64,000 bases of DNA from MGIIa-L3 sp11892u (GCA_965659685.1 CBFHXB010000007.1:35682-99681); one strand, 5' to 3'; numbered from the stretch's first letter, positions 24,490 to 34,640 are shown. A program made the numbers and translations. The notes: generated by a model not told the origin, from the sequence alone.

Positions 24490-24498
24490 TCTTTTAGG
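24490..24498 (+). promoter_or_regulatory. TATA-like box of the giant surface-protein gene
   Basis: TTCTTTTAG sits about 37 bases before the ATG at 24532, in the 69-base gap after the PP-loop gene. It is the only A/T-rich element there. A leader of about 10 bases is implied. Confidence 0.35.
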
Positions 24499-24531
24499 GA
24501 GGCTTGGCATCGCGAAAGCATTGGTGTCGAG

Positions 24532-27500
24532 ATGAACGCGAATGCCCCCCGCCGCTTGCCAGCTTTCCTGATGATGGCGATGCTCCTCCTTGTCCCACTT
24601 GCCTCGTCCATCAACGTGACCACCTTCAGCGGTGGTGATGCGGAAGCCGTGGTCGACGTTCGCGATTCAGCGACTTGGATGAACGGCGATTCTTCCATGT
24701 CCCTTCCGGCGGGGGAGACCGTCACCTCCGCTTCCATGACCGTTGGCACGGCCATGGCGGAGCACGACGCCTTTGTGAGGATTGACACGGACACCCTCCC
24801 CAAAACGTGGAGCCCGGATGCAAACGGTCAGTTGACCGCCTTCTCCGCAAAATCGTCCTTCCAGTTTGAGGAAGGCTCCTCAGCGACTCCGGTCCGTTTG
24901 ACGTCCAACGGTTTCCTCAGCGATTTTGAGGGCACAACCAAGAATTTCACCGACGGCACCCAGCCGATGTTGAGCCCAATGGCCTGGGGTCACAGCACCA
25001 TCCCTCCCTCCATTGGGGTCCTTCCGAACGGCTGCAAATCTGGTGAGATGTGCTGGGGCACCAACCCCTCCGACGACGATTACCGCGACGACAACAACGG
25101 CAACGATTTCGAGAGCATGCTGCTCTCGCCGCCCATCTTCATCGACCCCGCGTTGGGAGGCACCACGTTCACCTTCTCCTCCTTCCACGCTCTGAACTAC
25201 CTTGAAGCCGGCACCGGTGGTGTGCAGAAGTACTACCGCGATTGTGCCTACATCGAGATTCGCGAGCGCAACGACGAGTTCTTCCCACCCGACGACGGTG
25301 GTCCTAACGCCTTCAGTTACATCGGCGTTGATCAAGCCAACTCTTCCAACATCGGCTTCGGCAACGGGCTCTACACCAAGGGCACCAGTCAGGGACAAAT
25401 CCAGAACGGTTGCCAAGGTGTTGCAAGCACGGATTCTGCACTCGGTGGAACCTCGGTGAGCGCCAACAACCCGAGCGGTTGGGCCGAGGTCGCTGTCGAC
25501 CTCTCTAATTACGTGGGTCAGTGGGTGCAACTCCGCTTTGTGATGGAGCACAACACCATCGGCGGCAACGGAAACCCGCCCGCCAACTACACCATGCCGG
25601 GCTGGTACATCGACAACGTGCGTTTGGGCCAACTCCTTCCAGCGAACGGCTGGATGAAGGTTCGAGGGTTCCTTCCCTCCGTGAACGGTGGCGATCCACA
25701 ACCGAACGGGTATGGATTGCTCAACATCGAGGCGGAAACCACGGACACCGGTACCCTCACCGTCGACGTCTACAACACCCAGACCGGCGCCCTTGTGAAC
25801 GACCTTGATGGGAATCCGATGTCGGGGTTGACCGGGGACATCATCGAATTGTGGAACATTGACGCCAACGTCCACAAATCCCTGGATTTCATGTTCAATT
25901 ACGACTCAGGGCCAGACCGGTTGTCCACGGCCGTGCTCCACGGTTTCAACATCGGAACCAGAATTGGAACAGGTTTCAACCAAACCGACCTTTCCAACCC
26001 AGAGATCTACGACGGGGCATGGAACGCGATGGGAGGCCCGTACATCTACACTCCAACTCTGGTCGACACGGGATACAGTCCTGCCATCGAGCGGCTCAAT
26101 TTCGATTATCCCATCACGGCGGTCAAGCCGACCGCAAACCGCAACTGCGCAGAGGAGCCAAACATCGATTTGTCCACCCCCGAAGTCGAAACGACAGAGG
26201 CCTTGGTGGTGGACCAATGGAACGAACTCAGCCAACCGATGTTCGGATTTGAGGCCATGGTCTCCTTTGATTTCGATCCGGCGAACAATTTCTTTGATTG
26301 CCGGGTCTCTGAATTCTGGTTCGACCTCCGCTTTGGTCATCACGCCGAGAACGTGCGTGTGGACATCGCCAACGACGGTGACATCGATTGGGGTTTCGAC
26401 CAACCCGCCTTTGGAGCGCTCGGACGCCAGACGGTGTTCTACAACGCCAAGGTCGGTGACGTGCACACCTCGGTGGACAGCCAAACGATGACCCTCAACC
26501 TCGCCGCTCAGGCGGTGGGCGGTGGCTTTGTGCTGCCCTACGGTGCGACCGTTACTGCCGCTGACATCGTGTTTGACCAGAACACCATCTATTCGACCAC
26601 CAACGTCGGTGAGGGCTTCGACCTCTCTCTTGCGGTCGGTGGCTTGACCGAGGATTTGGGAGCGATGCCAAACGCAAGTCGCCTCATGCTGGAAATCGGC
26701 AACACGCCGCTCGGCCTTGCCGATGCCATCAACAACCTGCTTTCCAACCCGCAAGTGCCCTATGCGTTCGAAGACGACTACGGCAACCAATGGGTGTCCT
26801 TCCGGTTCGAACTTGAGAGCCTGAACGCCTCGACGGGCAGTTCGCTCGTGGTTCGTGACCTCGACATCGTGTACGATTGGGAGCGCACGTTCGATGAAAC
26901 CGATGGTTTAGACCGCGAGTTGAACCAAGGCGTTGCGCTGGCCGGTGGTGCCGGAAGCGTTGACGTTCCCTTTGTGGTCTACACTTCGAACGGTGGCGCC
27001 GTGCGCTTCGCTGACCTGAACGTGAACACTGCAGGCGGCTACGACAGCACCATGACCTTCACGAATGCACCCGTCGGCCTCTACCCCTCTGGGGAGATCT
27101 ACGAGGTGACCAGCACCCACGCCGTGGGTGGCTCGACTGGCACCACGCTTGCCGAGGCCGTGCTCCTGTTCGAATCCGCCAGCGGATCTGTGGAAGTGGC
27201 GTGGTCGGAGGTCACAGGCTTCGAGAAGCGTGCTGACCCCGGCAACTACCTCACGCTGGAAACCTCCACCGTGGTGGACACCACCAGCCCGGTGGGGAAG
27301 GACATCACGTGGCGCTTCCGCGTCAACCCTGCATGGGAAGACGCAGAGACCCTCCGCGTCTACGCCTTCAGCGTCGGTGCAAATGGCGTCGACGGTCTCC
27401 CCGCAGCGGTGCTGTTTGACCCGAGTTTGGGCAATGCGATTGAGAACGATGCGGGCATCCAGAGCCTCCATATCCTCAATGCCAACGACGAGATCCAAGA

Positions 27501-30369
27501 CCTTGATGACGCGATTTCCACCCGTTACATGACCATCGACATGAGCGTTCGTCTCCAAGACCTTGACGTCGCTCCTGACCCCTCGACCTACAACCTGGTC
27601 CTCGAGCAGCAGACCGTGGACAACGTGGGCGGCAACATCACCCTCGGATGGACGGAAATCGACAACATCAGCGGCCCGATCGGCGGCGACGTCGAATGGC
27701 CGGTTGACCTTGGCATCGGCGCTGCCGGTGACGAGATCCTCCGCGTCCGTATGGTCGGCTACGAAGGTGGAGACACCCTCTGCCCGCCGACCGACCTTCG
27801 TCCGGACGAGGATTGTGCGGTGCCGTTCAACCTCTCCATCGACACGTACGAACCCAACCTCCTGTCCATGTCGGTCTTCCTCGGCGGCGCCGACCTGCCA
27901 GAAAATTGGCGTCGCGTCTACGACGACACGTGGGTGATTCCTTCGGCGACCCAACAAATGCGCATCATCGCACAGGACCTGCCTTCGCCCCCTGAAACCA
28001 TGACCATGCACCTTTGGGTGGAGTATGAGCACGACACCGACGGAGACGGCGAAGCCGATCCTCAGGAGTACACCATGGTGACGCTGAACAGCGATGGGGG
28101 CGCACCAAACGCCTCCTACATGGCTCAATACAACGACGAAGCCAACCTTGGCCGTGACCCAGTGGGCAAGGTCAGCGTTTGGATCGAAGGCTTCGACTTG
28201 GCCGGGAACTCCATCGACGGTGGTTCGGCCGGATTCGAAAACGACTACGTGACCTACGTCTCGATGAGTTCTTCCACCCCGGTGATCAACAACGTCTACA
28301 TCGAAGACGCGGCAGGTCTGCGCTTCCTCCGTTCGACGGATCCAGGCTTCGAGGGCCTGCAGAACAAGACCGTGTACGCAGGCAACACCTACCACGTCAT
28401 CGTCGAGATGCAAGACGGCAACGGATGGCGCGACCTCGACAGCATCCGCGTGAACCTTGACGGCGCTTCGTCCGAAGACATGGTGGTGTCCTACTACCCA
28501 CGCAACGGTACGGCATGGACCACCTCGCCCTACCTGACGATCGTCGACGACGATGAACTCGCACCCGTGCTTCGACGCATGGACGGTGGCGCCCTCATCG
28601 ACCCGTTCGAGAACACCTTCTACCTCGACTTGCCCGTCCGATTGGCGTGGGGCATTCCCGGCCACGTCGGTGCGAGCACCCCAAAGGTCAGCGTTCAGGA
28701 CTTCGACAACGTGATTCAGAACTACCTCGGTCTCTCTGGACATCTTCAGGATTGGATGTACGCCGACGGTGTGCGTCTTGATTTCCGCGCTGACCTCAAC
28801 GCAGGCATCATGGAAATCCCCTACCTCTCCGACCAGACCGCACCGGTGACCGGCGATGTGCAGGTGGGCTTCATCGGGCCTGGCGATACCGTTCGATTCG
28901 AAGGCCGCTACGCCTACGTGGCGGGACTGGCGAACGGCGTCTCCATTCAGCCTGAGATTCCGTTGACCATGGAGATCACCCGCCAAGACGCGGCCAAGGT
29001 GAGCGAACCCGGCAAGGATTACATCCCCTTCGCAGGTGAAGTTTGGACGGAGACCTTCACAGGTGGAATGTTCGACTTCAACATCACCGCACCACCGGTC
29101 ACGAACGAGTTCGTCTACACCTTCCGCCTCATCGACATGCCCACCGGAGCAACCGACGCCACGGACGCCTACTGTGGGGATTTCGATGGATACGGTTGCG
29201 CAGAGTTCACCCTGAAGGTGGACTTCAATGCACCCAAGGTCGCCACCAACAGCTGGGAATTGACCAAGGGCGGCACGGAAGACGCCCTTGGCGAGGAGTT
29301 GCCTTCCTCCGTGCTCCACTGCGTTGATGCTGTGGTGACCATTGAGGAGCCTGAGAAACTCTTGCAGAATGAAGTTGAGATCCGCTGGCAGTTCTTTTCC
29401 GACCCGAGCACCGGGCTGACGTGGCCGGTCTACGGTCAGGCCTTTGGAGCCGGACCCTTGTCCACCGACGTGAACTTGGTGAAGGGTGTCGGCGAATACT
29501 ACGCCTCCGTGGATTGCATCGATCTGTGGCCCGACCCCGTCGAGCCTTCCGCCTCACAGATGGCCGGCGTCCGCGTCATCTTCTGGGTCTACGGCACCGA
29601 TTCCGCAGGGTCCTCCATCCTTGGTGGCGGACCGACGTCCGAAGGGAACGTGGTCCCGATCAACGGTGGCGACGACGAATCGACGTCGCAGTACAACCTG
29701 ATCAACGAAGAAGCAGTGTTCACTGTCGGAACCGTGCGGTTCAGTCCTGCCCAGCCTGAGGTCGGTCAGCAGATGAACCTCGAAGTGTACCTCCAAAACA
29801 CCGGCAGCTTGGCCGGTACGGTCGACCTTCGCGTGATGGGCGTCTACGACGGCATTGCGTCCCGTGAGACCGTGCAGACGTCGCAAGAACTTGCCATCGG
29901 CGCCACGGCATGGGAATCGATCACCCTCGAGGCCTACTTGACGCCCACCACCGGCCTCTACTACCTCATTTACGACGACGTCTCCGGCGACCTGCTCTAC
30001 AACGGCAGCGAAACGGCGGGTGGACTCCTCAACGTCAAGGTCCAGAGCGACGACGGTCAAGGCGGTGCCATGGCCCTCTTGCTTGTTGGCTTGGTCGGCG
30101 TGGTCGCGGTGCTCGCGACCCTCGTGATGGTGCTGCTCCGCCGTGGAGGCGGTTCTGACCTGGCTGACGACGAGGACGACTACGACGACTACGAGGATGA
30201 AAAGGAAGTCGTGAACATTCCGTCCAGCGCACCCGCTGCGGACGTCAGCCCGCAGATGGCGGAGGCGATGAAGACCTTCCCACAATGGAACCAAGAGCAG
30301 ATTCAGGGCTACTTTGACCAAGGGTGGGACATTGAATCCCTCCTGGAATGGGTCAACAGTCAGGAGTGA
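24532..30369 (+). CDS. Giant secreted, membrane-anchored surface protein
   Basis: 1945 residues. An N-terminal signal peptide (FLMMAMLLLVPLASSI, about 12-27) is followed by some 1800 extracellular residues rich in Asn, Asp, Thr and Gly. They contain Ig-like or lectin-like beta-sandwich stretches (for example WAEVAVDLSNYVGQWVQLRF and PGWYIDNVRLG). A membrane helix spans about 1848-1869. The 76-residue cytoplasmic tail has an acidic run (DDEDDYDDYEDE) and a short helical module ending QGYFDQGWDIESLLEWVNSQE. Adhesion, substrate binding or cell-surface roles are plausible. A Cys-containing region near 500-600 may form disulfides. The family is not recognised. Confidence 0.85.
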   Translation: MNANAPRRLPAFLMMAMLLLVPLASSINVTTFSGGDAEAVVDVRDSATWMNGDSSMSLPAGETVTSASMTVGTAMAEHDAFVRIDTDTLPKTWSPDANGQLTAFSAKSSFQFEEGSSATPVRLTSNGFLSDFEGTTKNFTDGTQPMLSPMAWGHSTIPPSIGVLPNGCKSGEMCWGTNPSDDDYRDDNNGNDFESMLLSPPIFIDPALGGTTFTFSSFHALNYLEAGTGGVQKYYRDCAYIEIRERNDEFFPPDDGGPNAFSYIGVDQANSSNIGFGNGLYTKGTSQGQIQNGCQGVASTDSALGGTSVSANNPSGWAEVAVDLSNYVGQWVQLRFVMEHNTIGGNGNPPANYTMPGWYIDNVRLGQLLPANGWMKVRGFLPSVNGGDPQPNGYGLLNIEAETTDTGTLTVDVYNTQTGALVNDLDGNPMSGLTGDIIELWNIDANVHKSLDFMFNYDSGPDRLSTAVLHGFNIGTRIGTGFNQTDLSNPEIYDGAWNAMGGPYIYTPTLVDTGYSPAIERLNFDYPITAVKPTANRNCAEEPNIDLSTPEVETTEALVVDQWNELSQPMFGFEAMVSFDFDPANNFFDCRVSEFWFDLRFGHHAENVRVDIANDGDIDWGFDQPAFGALGRQTVFYNAKVGDVHTSVDSQTMTLNLAAQAVGGGFVLPYGATVTAADIVFDQNTIYSTTNVGEGFDLSLAVGGLTEDLGAMPNASRLMLEIGNTPLGLADAINNLLSNPQVPYAFEDDYGNQWVSFRFELESLNASTGSSLVVRDLDIVYDWERTFDETDGLDRELNQGVALAGGAGSVDVPFVVYTSNGGAVRFADLNVNTAGGYDSTMTFTNAPVGLYPSGEIYEVTSTHAVGGSTGTTLAEAVLLFESASGSVEVAWSEVTGFEKRADPGNYLTLETSTVVDTTSPVGKDITWRFRVNPAWEDAETLRVYAFSVGANGVDGLPAAVLFDPSLGNAIENDAGIQSLHILNANDEIQDLDDAISTRYMTIDMSVRLQDLDVAPDPSTYNLVLEQQTVDNVGGNITLGWTEIDNISGPIGGDVEWPVDLGIGAAGDEILRVRMVGYEGGDTLCPPTDLRPDEDCAVPFNLSIDTYEPNLLSMSVFLGGADLPENWRRVYDDTWVIPSATQQMRIIAQDLPSPPETMTMHLWVEYEHDTDGDGEADPQEYTMVTLNSDGGAPNASYMAQYNDEANLGRDPVGKVSVWIEGFDLAGNSIDGGSAGFENDYVTYVSMSSSTPVINNVYIEDAAGLRFLRSTDPGFEGLQNKTVYAGNTYHVIVEMQDGNGWRDLDSIRVNLDGASSEDMVVSYYPRNGTAWTTSPYLTIVDDDELAPVLRRMDGGALIDPFENTFYLDLPVRLAWGIPGHVGASTPKVSVQDFDNVIQNYLGLSGHLQDWMYADGVRLDFRADLNAGIMEIPYLSDQTAPVTGDVQVGFIGPGDTVRFEGRYAYVAGLANGVSIQPEIPLTMEITRQDAAKVSEPGKDYIPFAGEVWTETFTGGMFDFNITAPPVTNEFVYTFRLIDMPTGATDATDAYCGDFDGYGCAEFTLKVDFNAPKVATNSWELTKGGTEDALGEELPSSVLHCVDAVVTIEEPEKLLQNEVEIRWQFFSDPSTGLTWPVYGQAFGAGPLSTDVNLVKGVGEYYASVDCIDLWPDPVEPSASQMAGVRVIFWVYGTDSAGSSILGGGPTSEGNVVPINGGDDESTSQYNLINEEAVFTVGTVRFSPAQPEVGQQMNLEVYLQNTGSLAGTVDLRVMGVYDGIASRETVQTSQELAIGATAWESITLEAYLTPTTGLYYLIYDDVSGDLLYNGSETAGGLLNVKVQSDDGQGGAMALLLVGLVGVVAVLATLVMVLLRRGGGSDLADDEDDYDDYEDEKEVVNIPSSAPAADVSPQMAEAMKTFPQWNQEQIQGYFDQGWDIESLLEWVNSQE

Positions 30370-30377
30370 TCCTGACC

Positions 30378-31166
30378 ATGTCCCGTGGTTGGTCCACGGC
30401 AACGTGGGACGATCCGGACGGCGGGACGATCCTGCTGCACGGGACCTTCCCGACCGTGGTGTTGCCGCGAAGCCTCTGGCCAAATCCGAAGGGTTGGGAC
30501 GGTCTGGCCCTCCTCGACGACGAAGGTGCGCCTGAGGCGTGGGCTCAAGAGGAGGAAGACGAGCGTGAATCGCCCGGCGTGAACCTCGAAGCGGCACGAT
30601 TCGGCATCGGTCATGAATCGCATCTGCTCGATGCCCTGACCAGCATCGAAGGGCCGTTGACAGGACGCTTTCCCGACCCTGAGCCGCTTCGCTTGTTCCG
30701 TGAAGCACAACGTGCCGTTCGCCCGGTGTTCTTCCTGGAACCGAGCCTTGACGACGACGCGTGGTCCGACCATCTTTCGCTTGAAGCGAAGGAACGCACG
30801 GATTGGCGCAGGTTGATCCGAAGGATACGCAGCCGGCGCGCATGGCAAAAGGCGCTTGCATCATCGGCAGAAGGCGTCACGTCAGGACCCGAAGACGGCA
30901 TGGCCGAGGTGAAGATCGCGACCAGGGCTTGGTGGAAGATGTGGGATGCGGATTTAACGGAACCCACCCGCACCTCACGCGATGAACGCTTTGCCGCCCG
31001 TGCACGTGGTGCGTTGGCCTCGGTGCGAGAAGGCGGGGGCACGACGCTGTTGCTCGTCCTCGTTGAGCCGCGTCTCGATGCGGTCCTCGATGCACTGCAC
31101 CGTTCCATCGCCCCCGAGGTCATCGTTTCATATGACGACCTCCTCGCGTCATACGAGGAGGCCTGA
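30378..31166 (+). CDS. Hypothetical protein
   Basis: 262 residues, soluble, acidic in the middle (WAQEEEDERESPG) and basic near residue 150 (RRLIRRIRSRRAWQKA). It has no signal peptide and no recognised motif. The start at ATG 30378 lies 8 bases after the giant surface-protein stop, so it is probably in the same operon. It is followed directly by the TBP-fold gene, with one base between stop and start, and by the TatD-like gene. The last residues (VIVSYDDLLASYEEA) look like a folded alpha/beta end. The function is unknown. Confidence 0.7.
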   Translation: MSRGWSTATWDDPDGGTILLHGTFPTVVLPRSLWPNPKGWDGLALLDDEGAPEAWAQEEEDERESPGVNLEAARFGIGHESHLLDALTSIEGPLTGRFPDPEPLRLFREAQRAVRPVFFLEPSLDDDAWSDHLSLEAKERTDWRRLIRRIRSRRAWQKALASSAEGVTSGPEDGMAEVKIATRAWWKMWDADLTEPTRTSRDERFAARARGALASVREGGGTTLLLVLVEPRLDAVLDALHRSIAPEVIVSYDDLLASYEEA

Positions 31167-31167
31167 G

Positions 31168-31707
31168 ATGAGCGAAGGAATCGACGTTCGGGTGGAAAAC
31201 CGCCTCATTCGCTTCATCCCCGCGAAGCCCGTCGACCAAGGCCGTGTGGAGGCCGACCTTGGTGGTGTACGCGCGGGCGAACTTGTCGTGGTGGCCTTGA
31301 CCCGGCCATCCGCGACGGTCATCGTTGACCGCGAAGGGCGTCTCATCGTTCACGGCACCCACCGTGTGGAAGCCGCGCAAGCCGCAGCGAAGGAAATCCT
31401 CCTGCGTCTCGGCGTCGACGACGCTTCCCTTTCGATGGAGTTTGGCCCGATCATCGCGTCGTTCCAGTACCGAAGAGCCGTCCACATCGACCGTCTTGCG
31501 GGCGATCTTGGAGCCGGTCAAGGTGAAGTCGACCAGCGGCTCGGATGCGTTTGCATCCGCGACGAGCGTCATGGGCTGACCATCCATCTCTGGGGCAACG
31601 GCAAAGCCGTCGCCACCGAGGCCCGCCATCCCAACATGGTCGCGATGGCAGCGGTGCATTGGCGAACGCAAATCGAAAGCCGCCAAGCCTTCGTGAGCGA
31701 GGCCTGA
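31168..31707 (+). CDS. Divergent TBP-fold protein
   Basis: 179 residues that look like two TBP-type repeats. Repeat 1 (about 5-85) has RPSATVIVDREGRLIVHGTH followed by a helix (RVEAAQAAAKEILLRLG). Repeat 2 (about 88-172) starts LSMEFGPIIASFQY and has LTIHLWGNGKAVATEARHP. These align with the strand, turn and helix of TATA-binding protein repeats (LIFSSGKLVVTGAK). The intercalating Phe pairs of TBP are not evident, so canonical TATA bending is doubtful. GAGGAGG precedes the ATG. It may be a TBP-related regulator or another protein using the fold. Confidence 0.65.
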   Translation: MSEGIDVRVENRLIRFIPAKPVDQGRVEADLGGVRAGELVVVALTRPSATVIVDREGRLIVHGTHRVEAAQAAAKEILLRLGVDDASLSMEFGPIIASFQYRRAVHIDRLAGDLGAGQGEVDQRLGCVCIRDERHGLTIHLWGNGKAVATEARHPNMVAMAAVHWRTQIESRQAFVSEA

Positions 31708-31709
31708 CG

Positions 31710-32588
31710 ATGTCCACCTACCAAGGTCCCATCACGGACGACCACTTCCATCTGCGTCGTGACGGTCGGTGCCTGGCCGCAGCGGAAGATTTTGCTCGCG
31801 CGGGGGGCACTGACTTGGTGCTCGTTCATTGCCCCGATTTCGCCGCCCCTCCCACGGACGAGGCCGGTCACAAAGCGGCGTATGCAGACACGGTGGCGAT
31901 GGCCGAAGAAGTTCGGGCCTCCGTTGGTCTTGGCGTCCGCGTGGTCCTCGGTCCTCATCCAGCGGCCTTCGCGCATCAATTCGAAGCGTGGACCGTCGAA
32001 GGCGAGACCGGTCGAAGTCGAGCCATCGAGTCCTACACGTCGAGCATCGACGCTGCCGTTTCGTTCATCGAAGAGGGCCAAGCCCATGCGGTGGGCGAGG
32101 TTGGACGGCCGCATTGGCCGGTGAGCGAGGACATTTGGGACCTCTCCAACGAACTCTTGGCGTGGACGATGCGTCGCGCTGGCCGGGAAGGCTTCGCGTT
32201 GCAATTGCACGTTGAAGGAGAGCAAGCTTCGACCTACCCTGAACTCGCGGCCATGGCAGACCGAGAAGGGTGCCCGCGGGACCGTATCGTTCGTCATTAC
32301 GCTCCGCCCGACGTGAGTGCTGCCTCCACGCACGGTCTGATTCCGAGCGTGCTGTGCGGCAAGGGGTCCTTGCCGGTGCTGCTGGACACCATGGCCGATG
32401 CACGTCAAGGCTTCATGCTCGAGACCGATCACATGGACGACCCTGGGCGCCCTGGCGCGGTGTTGGGTCCCAAAACGGTTCCAAAGCGAACCCGACAACT
32501 CAGCGAGGCCGGGGTGGACGACGAGGTCCTTTATCGGGCTCACGTGGATTTGCCCGAGCGCTTGTACGGACCCTCCATCAGGGCATGA
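31710..32588 (+). CDS. TatD-like metal-dependent hydrolase
   Basis: 292 residues. The N-terminal ITDDHFHLRRDGR has the HxH metal motif of the TatD / amidohydrolase TIM barrel. AVGEVGRPHWPVSEDIWDLS carries the conserved Glu and later metal ligands. LQLHVEGEQASTYPELA supplies another His, and MLETDHMDDPGRPGAVLGPK resembles the TatD LETD block. It belongs to the archaeal TatD-related group. TatD enzymes can act as DNases or proofreading hydrolases, but this substrate is unknown. The start follows the TBP-fold stop by 2 bases. Confidence 0.85.
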   Translation: MSTYQGPITDDHFHLRRDGRCLAAAEDFARAGGTDLVLVHCPDFAAPPTDEAGHKAAYADTVAMAEEVRASVGLGVRVVLGPHPAAFAHQFEAWTVEGETGRSRAIESYTSSIDAAVSFIEEGQAHAVGEVGRPHWPVSEDIWDLSNELLAWTMRRAGREGFALQLHVEGEQASTYPELAAMADREGCPRDRIVRHYAPPDVSAASTHGLIPSVLCGKGSLPVLLDTMADARQGFMLETDHMDDPGRPGAVLGPKTVPKRTRQLSEAGVDDEVLYRAHVDLPERLYGPSIRA

Positions 32589-32643
32589 TGCTGGGCCCTT
32601 CGGGGCGTCATCTTCATGTTTGACCCGCTTCACCACCGACACG

Positions 32644-33738
32644 ATGACCCGCTCGTCACGCGCCGTTTTGGCCGTTGGACTGCTTCTGCTGTCCCTTCTG
32701 CTTGCGGCGGCACCGGGCGCCCAAGCCCAACTCGGCATCGGGGTGCAAATCGATTGCGACGAGGACCCCGAGCTCAACGTTCGTCCTTCTGAGAACGACG
32801 ACGTCAAGATCACCTGCACGGTGAAGAACACTGGACAATTGGAGTCCACCGTCTCCGTGGACTACGAATGGCAGGAGGAGGATCCTCGCGTTGACATGTC
32901 GCTTTCCGAGGATGAATTCACCCTCGCGGCCGGTGCGGAAGAGGACTTTGAGGCCACCTTCTCTGGCTCCCCGAGGATCGAAGCAGACCTTTCGCTTGAT
33001 TTCGACATCACCGCATCCATCTCCTCCGTGATGGTGCTGCCCGTGGACCAACTCAACCAATCCGCGGTGTATTCTGGCGAATTGACCGTGGCCACCTTTG
33101 GCATGGTGGACCTGACCCTGACCGATCGATCGACGCGCAACCTCGAGGTCAGCGAAGAGGTCAGCATCGGCTTCACCATGGGCAACGACGGCAATGCCGA
33201 GGACAAGATCGAAGTGAACATCGCAAACCTTGCTGAATTGGAATCCGCAGGATTCAGTTTCCCTGAAGGCAGTTTCGTGGCCGAGACGGTCATGGTCGAG
33301 GGCACATCTGCGGAACGGACGCTCGTGTTGCGCACCCCTTCCGATGTCACCGATGAAGTGCGCGTTCAGGTCGTGTTCGAGGCCACCAGCACCAACGACG
33401 CAACGGCTGAGCCGATGCAGTCCTCGGTCACCGTCGTGGTCAAGGCAGCCGCTTCGAATGCCGCGTTGGGTGGTGGGCTGGAAGAACTCAGCCAAGACCA
33501 AATCCAACTCTATGCCGCCATCGGAGGCGGTGTGGTGGTCTTCTTCCTGATGATCCTCGTCATCGGGCGTCTCGTGCGCCGATCCGGTGGACCTGAACTC
33601 GAGGACGTGACCGACATCGACGAGCCGACGATGCCCGGCGCCATGCCCGCAGCGGCCCCCGTTGCCATGGCTGCTCCGGCCGACGAATTTGATGGCATGT
33701 TCGACGAACTCGACGAGTTCGATTTTGACGACCTCTGA
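32644..33738 (+). CDS. Secreted, membrane-anchored beta-domain protein
   Basis: 364 residues. A signal peptide (VLAVGLLLLSLLLAAAPGAQA) ends near residue 29. Two beta-sandwich repeats follow that look CARDB/COG1470-like (KITCTVKNTGQLESTVSVDY, and VSIGFTMGNDGNAEDKIEVN). A membrane helix near 297-318 (YAAIGGGVVVFFLMILVIG) leads to an acidic, Pro- and Ala-rich cytoplasmic tail ending DELDEFDFDDL. It is a small cousin in layout of the giant surface protein. The ligand is unknown. Confidence 0.8.
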   Translation: MTRSSRAVLAVGLLLLSLLLAAAPGAQAQLGIGVQIDCDEDPELNVRPSENDDVKITCTVKNTGQLESTVSVDYEWQEEDPRVDMSLSEDEFTLAAGAEEDFEATFSGSPRIEADLSLDFDITASISSVMVLPVDQLNQSAVYSGELTVATFGMVDLTLTDRSTRNLEVSEEVSIGFTMGNDGNAEDKIEVNIANLAELESAGFSFPEGSFVAETVMVEGTSAERTLVLRTPSDVTDEVRVQVVFEATSTNDATAEPMQSSVTVVVKAAASNAALGGGLEELSQDQIQLYAAIGGGVVVFFLMILVIGRLVRRSGGPELEDVTDIDEPTMPGAMPAAAPVAMAAPADEFDGMFDELDEFDFDDL

Positions 33739-33839
33739 CGGAAACTTCTGTTCGGGTCACAGCCCCACATTTTCGACCTCTGTTGAGGGGGAATGGTCAA
33801 AGGCCGGTGTGCCTGGCTACACCGATGGAGGGTGTGCGT

Positions 33840-34631
33840 ATGCTGGACCTCAAAGGAAAGACGGCCTTCGTGTTTGGAGTGGCGAGCGAAGATTCCATCG
33901 CTTGGGCCATCTGCCAACAACTCGCTGCGGCAGGCTGCACGCTCTACCTTGGCTACCAGAAGCGGTTCATGAGCCGGATTTTCAAGCTCAAGGACCAGTT
34001 GCCCTCCATTGGAGGATTCTACCCCCTGGACGTGGCAGAAGACGCGACCACCAAGGAATTCTTTGATGCGTTTTCCGCGGAACATCCCGGCAAGAAAGCG
34101 GACATCCTTGTCCACGCCATTGGCTTTGCACCTCGCACCTGTTTCGATCGCCCCATCCTCTTCGTCGAAGACGCCGACATCAACACCGCGATGACCATTT
34201 CTGCCAACAGCCTCCAGCGCTGCTTGAAGCACGCCCTGCCCTACCTCTCCGAGGGCTCCTCGACCATCACGCTGACCTATGCGGCCTCCACCCGGCACGT
34301 CCCCTCTTACGGCATCATGAGCATGGCCAAGGCCGCGCTGGAGTGCTGGACGCGGGAACTCGCCTGCCACCTTGGCCCCGAGGGTCATCGCGTAAACGCC
34401 ATCTCCTCGGGCCCCATCCGGACCATCGCGGCGTCGGGCATCCCCGGTTTTGACAACATCCTGGATCACGTGGCGTCAAATGCGCCACTGCGGCGCAACG
34501 TCACGCAATCCGACGTGGCGGGAACGACCCTTTGGTTGGCCAGCCCGCTGTCCGCTGGAGTGACGGGGCAGGTCATCCACGTGGATGCCGGCTATTCGAT
34601 CACCATGGTTCCAGGAACCATCATGGAGTGA
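33840..34631 (+). CDS. fabI: Enoyl-ACP reductase (FabI type)
   Basis: 263 residues, the usual FabI size. It reduces trans-2-enoyl-ACP with NAD(P)H, the last step of each fatty-acid cycle. The N-terminal KTAFVFGVASEDSIAWAICQ is the FabI nucleotide loop, with the family's SIAW. Tyr147, Tyr157 and Lys164 (RHVPSYGIMSMAKAAL) match the FabI Y-x9-Y-x6-K catalytic pattern. It is 9 bases before the megasynthase ATG, with a GAGGTG ribosome site, so it is probably the separate enoyl reductase for that enzyme, which has none of its own. ATG 33825 is an alternative start. Confidence 0.92.
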   Translation: MLDLKGKTAFVFGVASEDSIAWAICQQLAAAGCTLYLGYQKRFMSRIFKLKDQLPSIGGFYPLDVAEDATTKEFFDAFSAEHPGKKADILVHAIGFAPRTCFDRPILFVEDADINTAMTISANSLQRCLKHALPYLSEGSSTITLTYAASTRHVPSYGIMSMAKAALECWTRELACHLGPEGHRVNAISSGPIRTIAASGIPGFDNILDHVASNAPLRRNVTQSDVAGTTLWLASPLSAGVTGQVIHVDAGYSITMVPGTIME

Positions 34632-34640
34632 GGTGGGAAC

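Noticed and set aside
26908..29319. 803-codon minus-strand frame inside the giant surface gene
   Set aside because: Antisense shadow of a GC-rich gene with a signal peptide and membrane anchor; no recognised domain.
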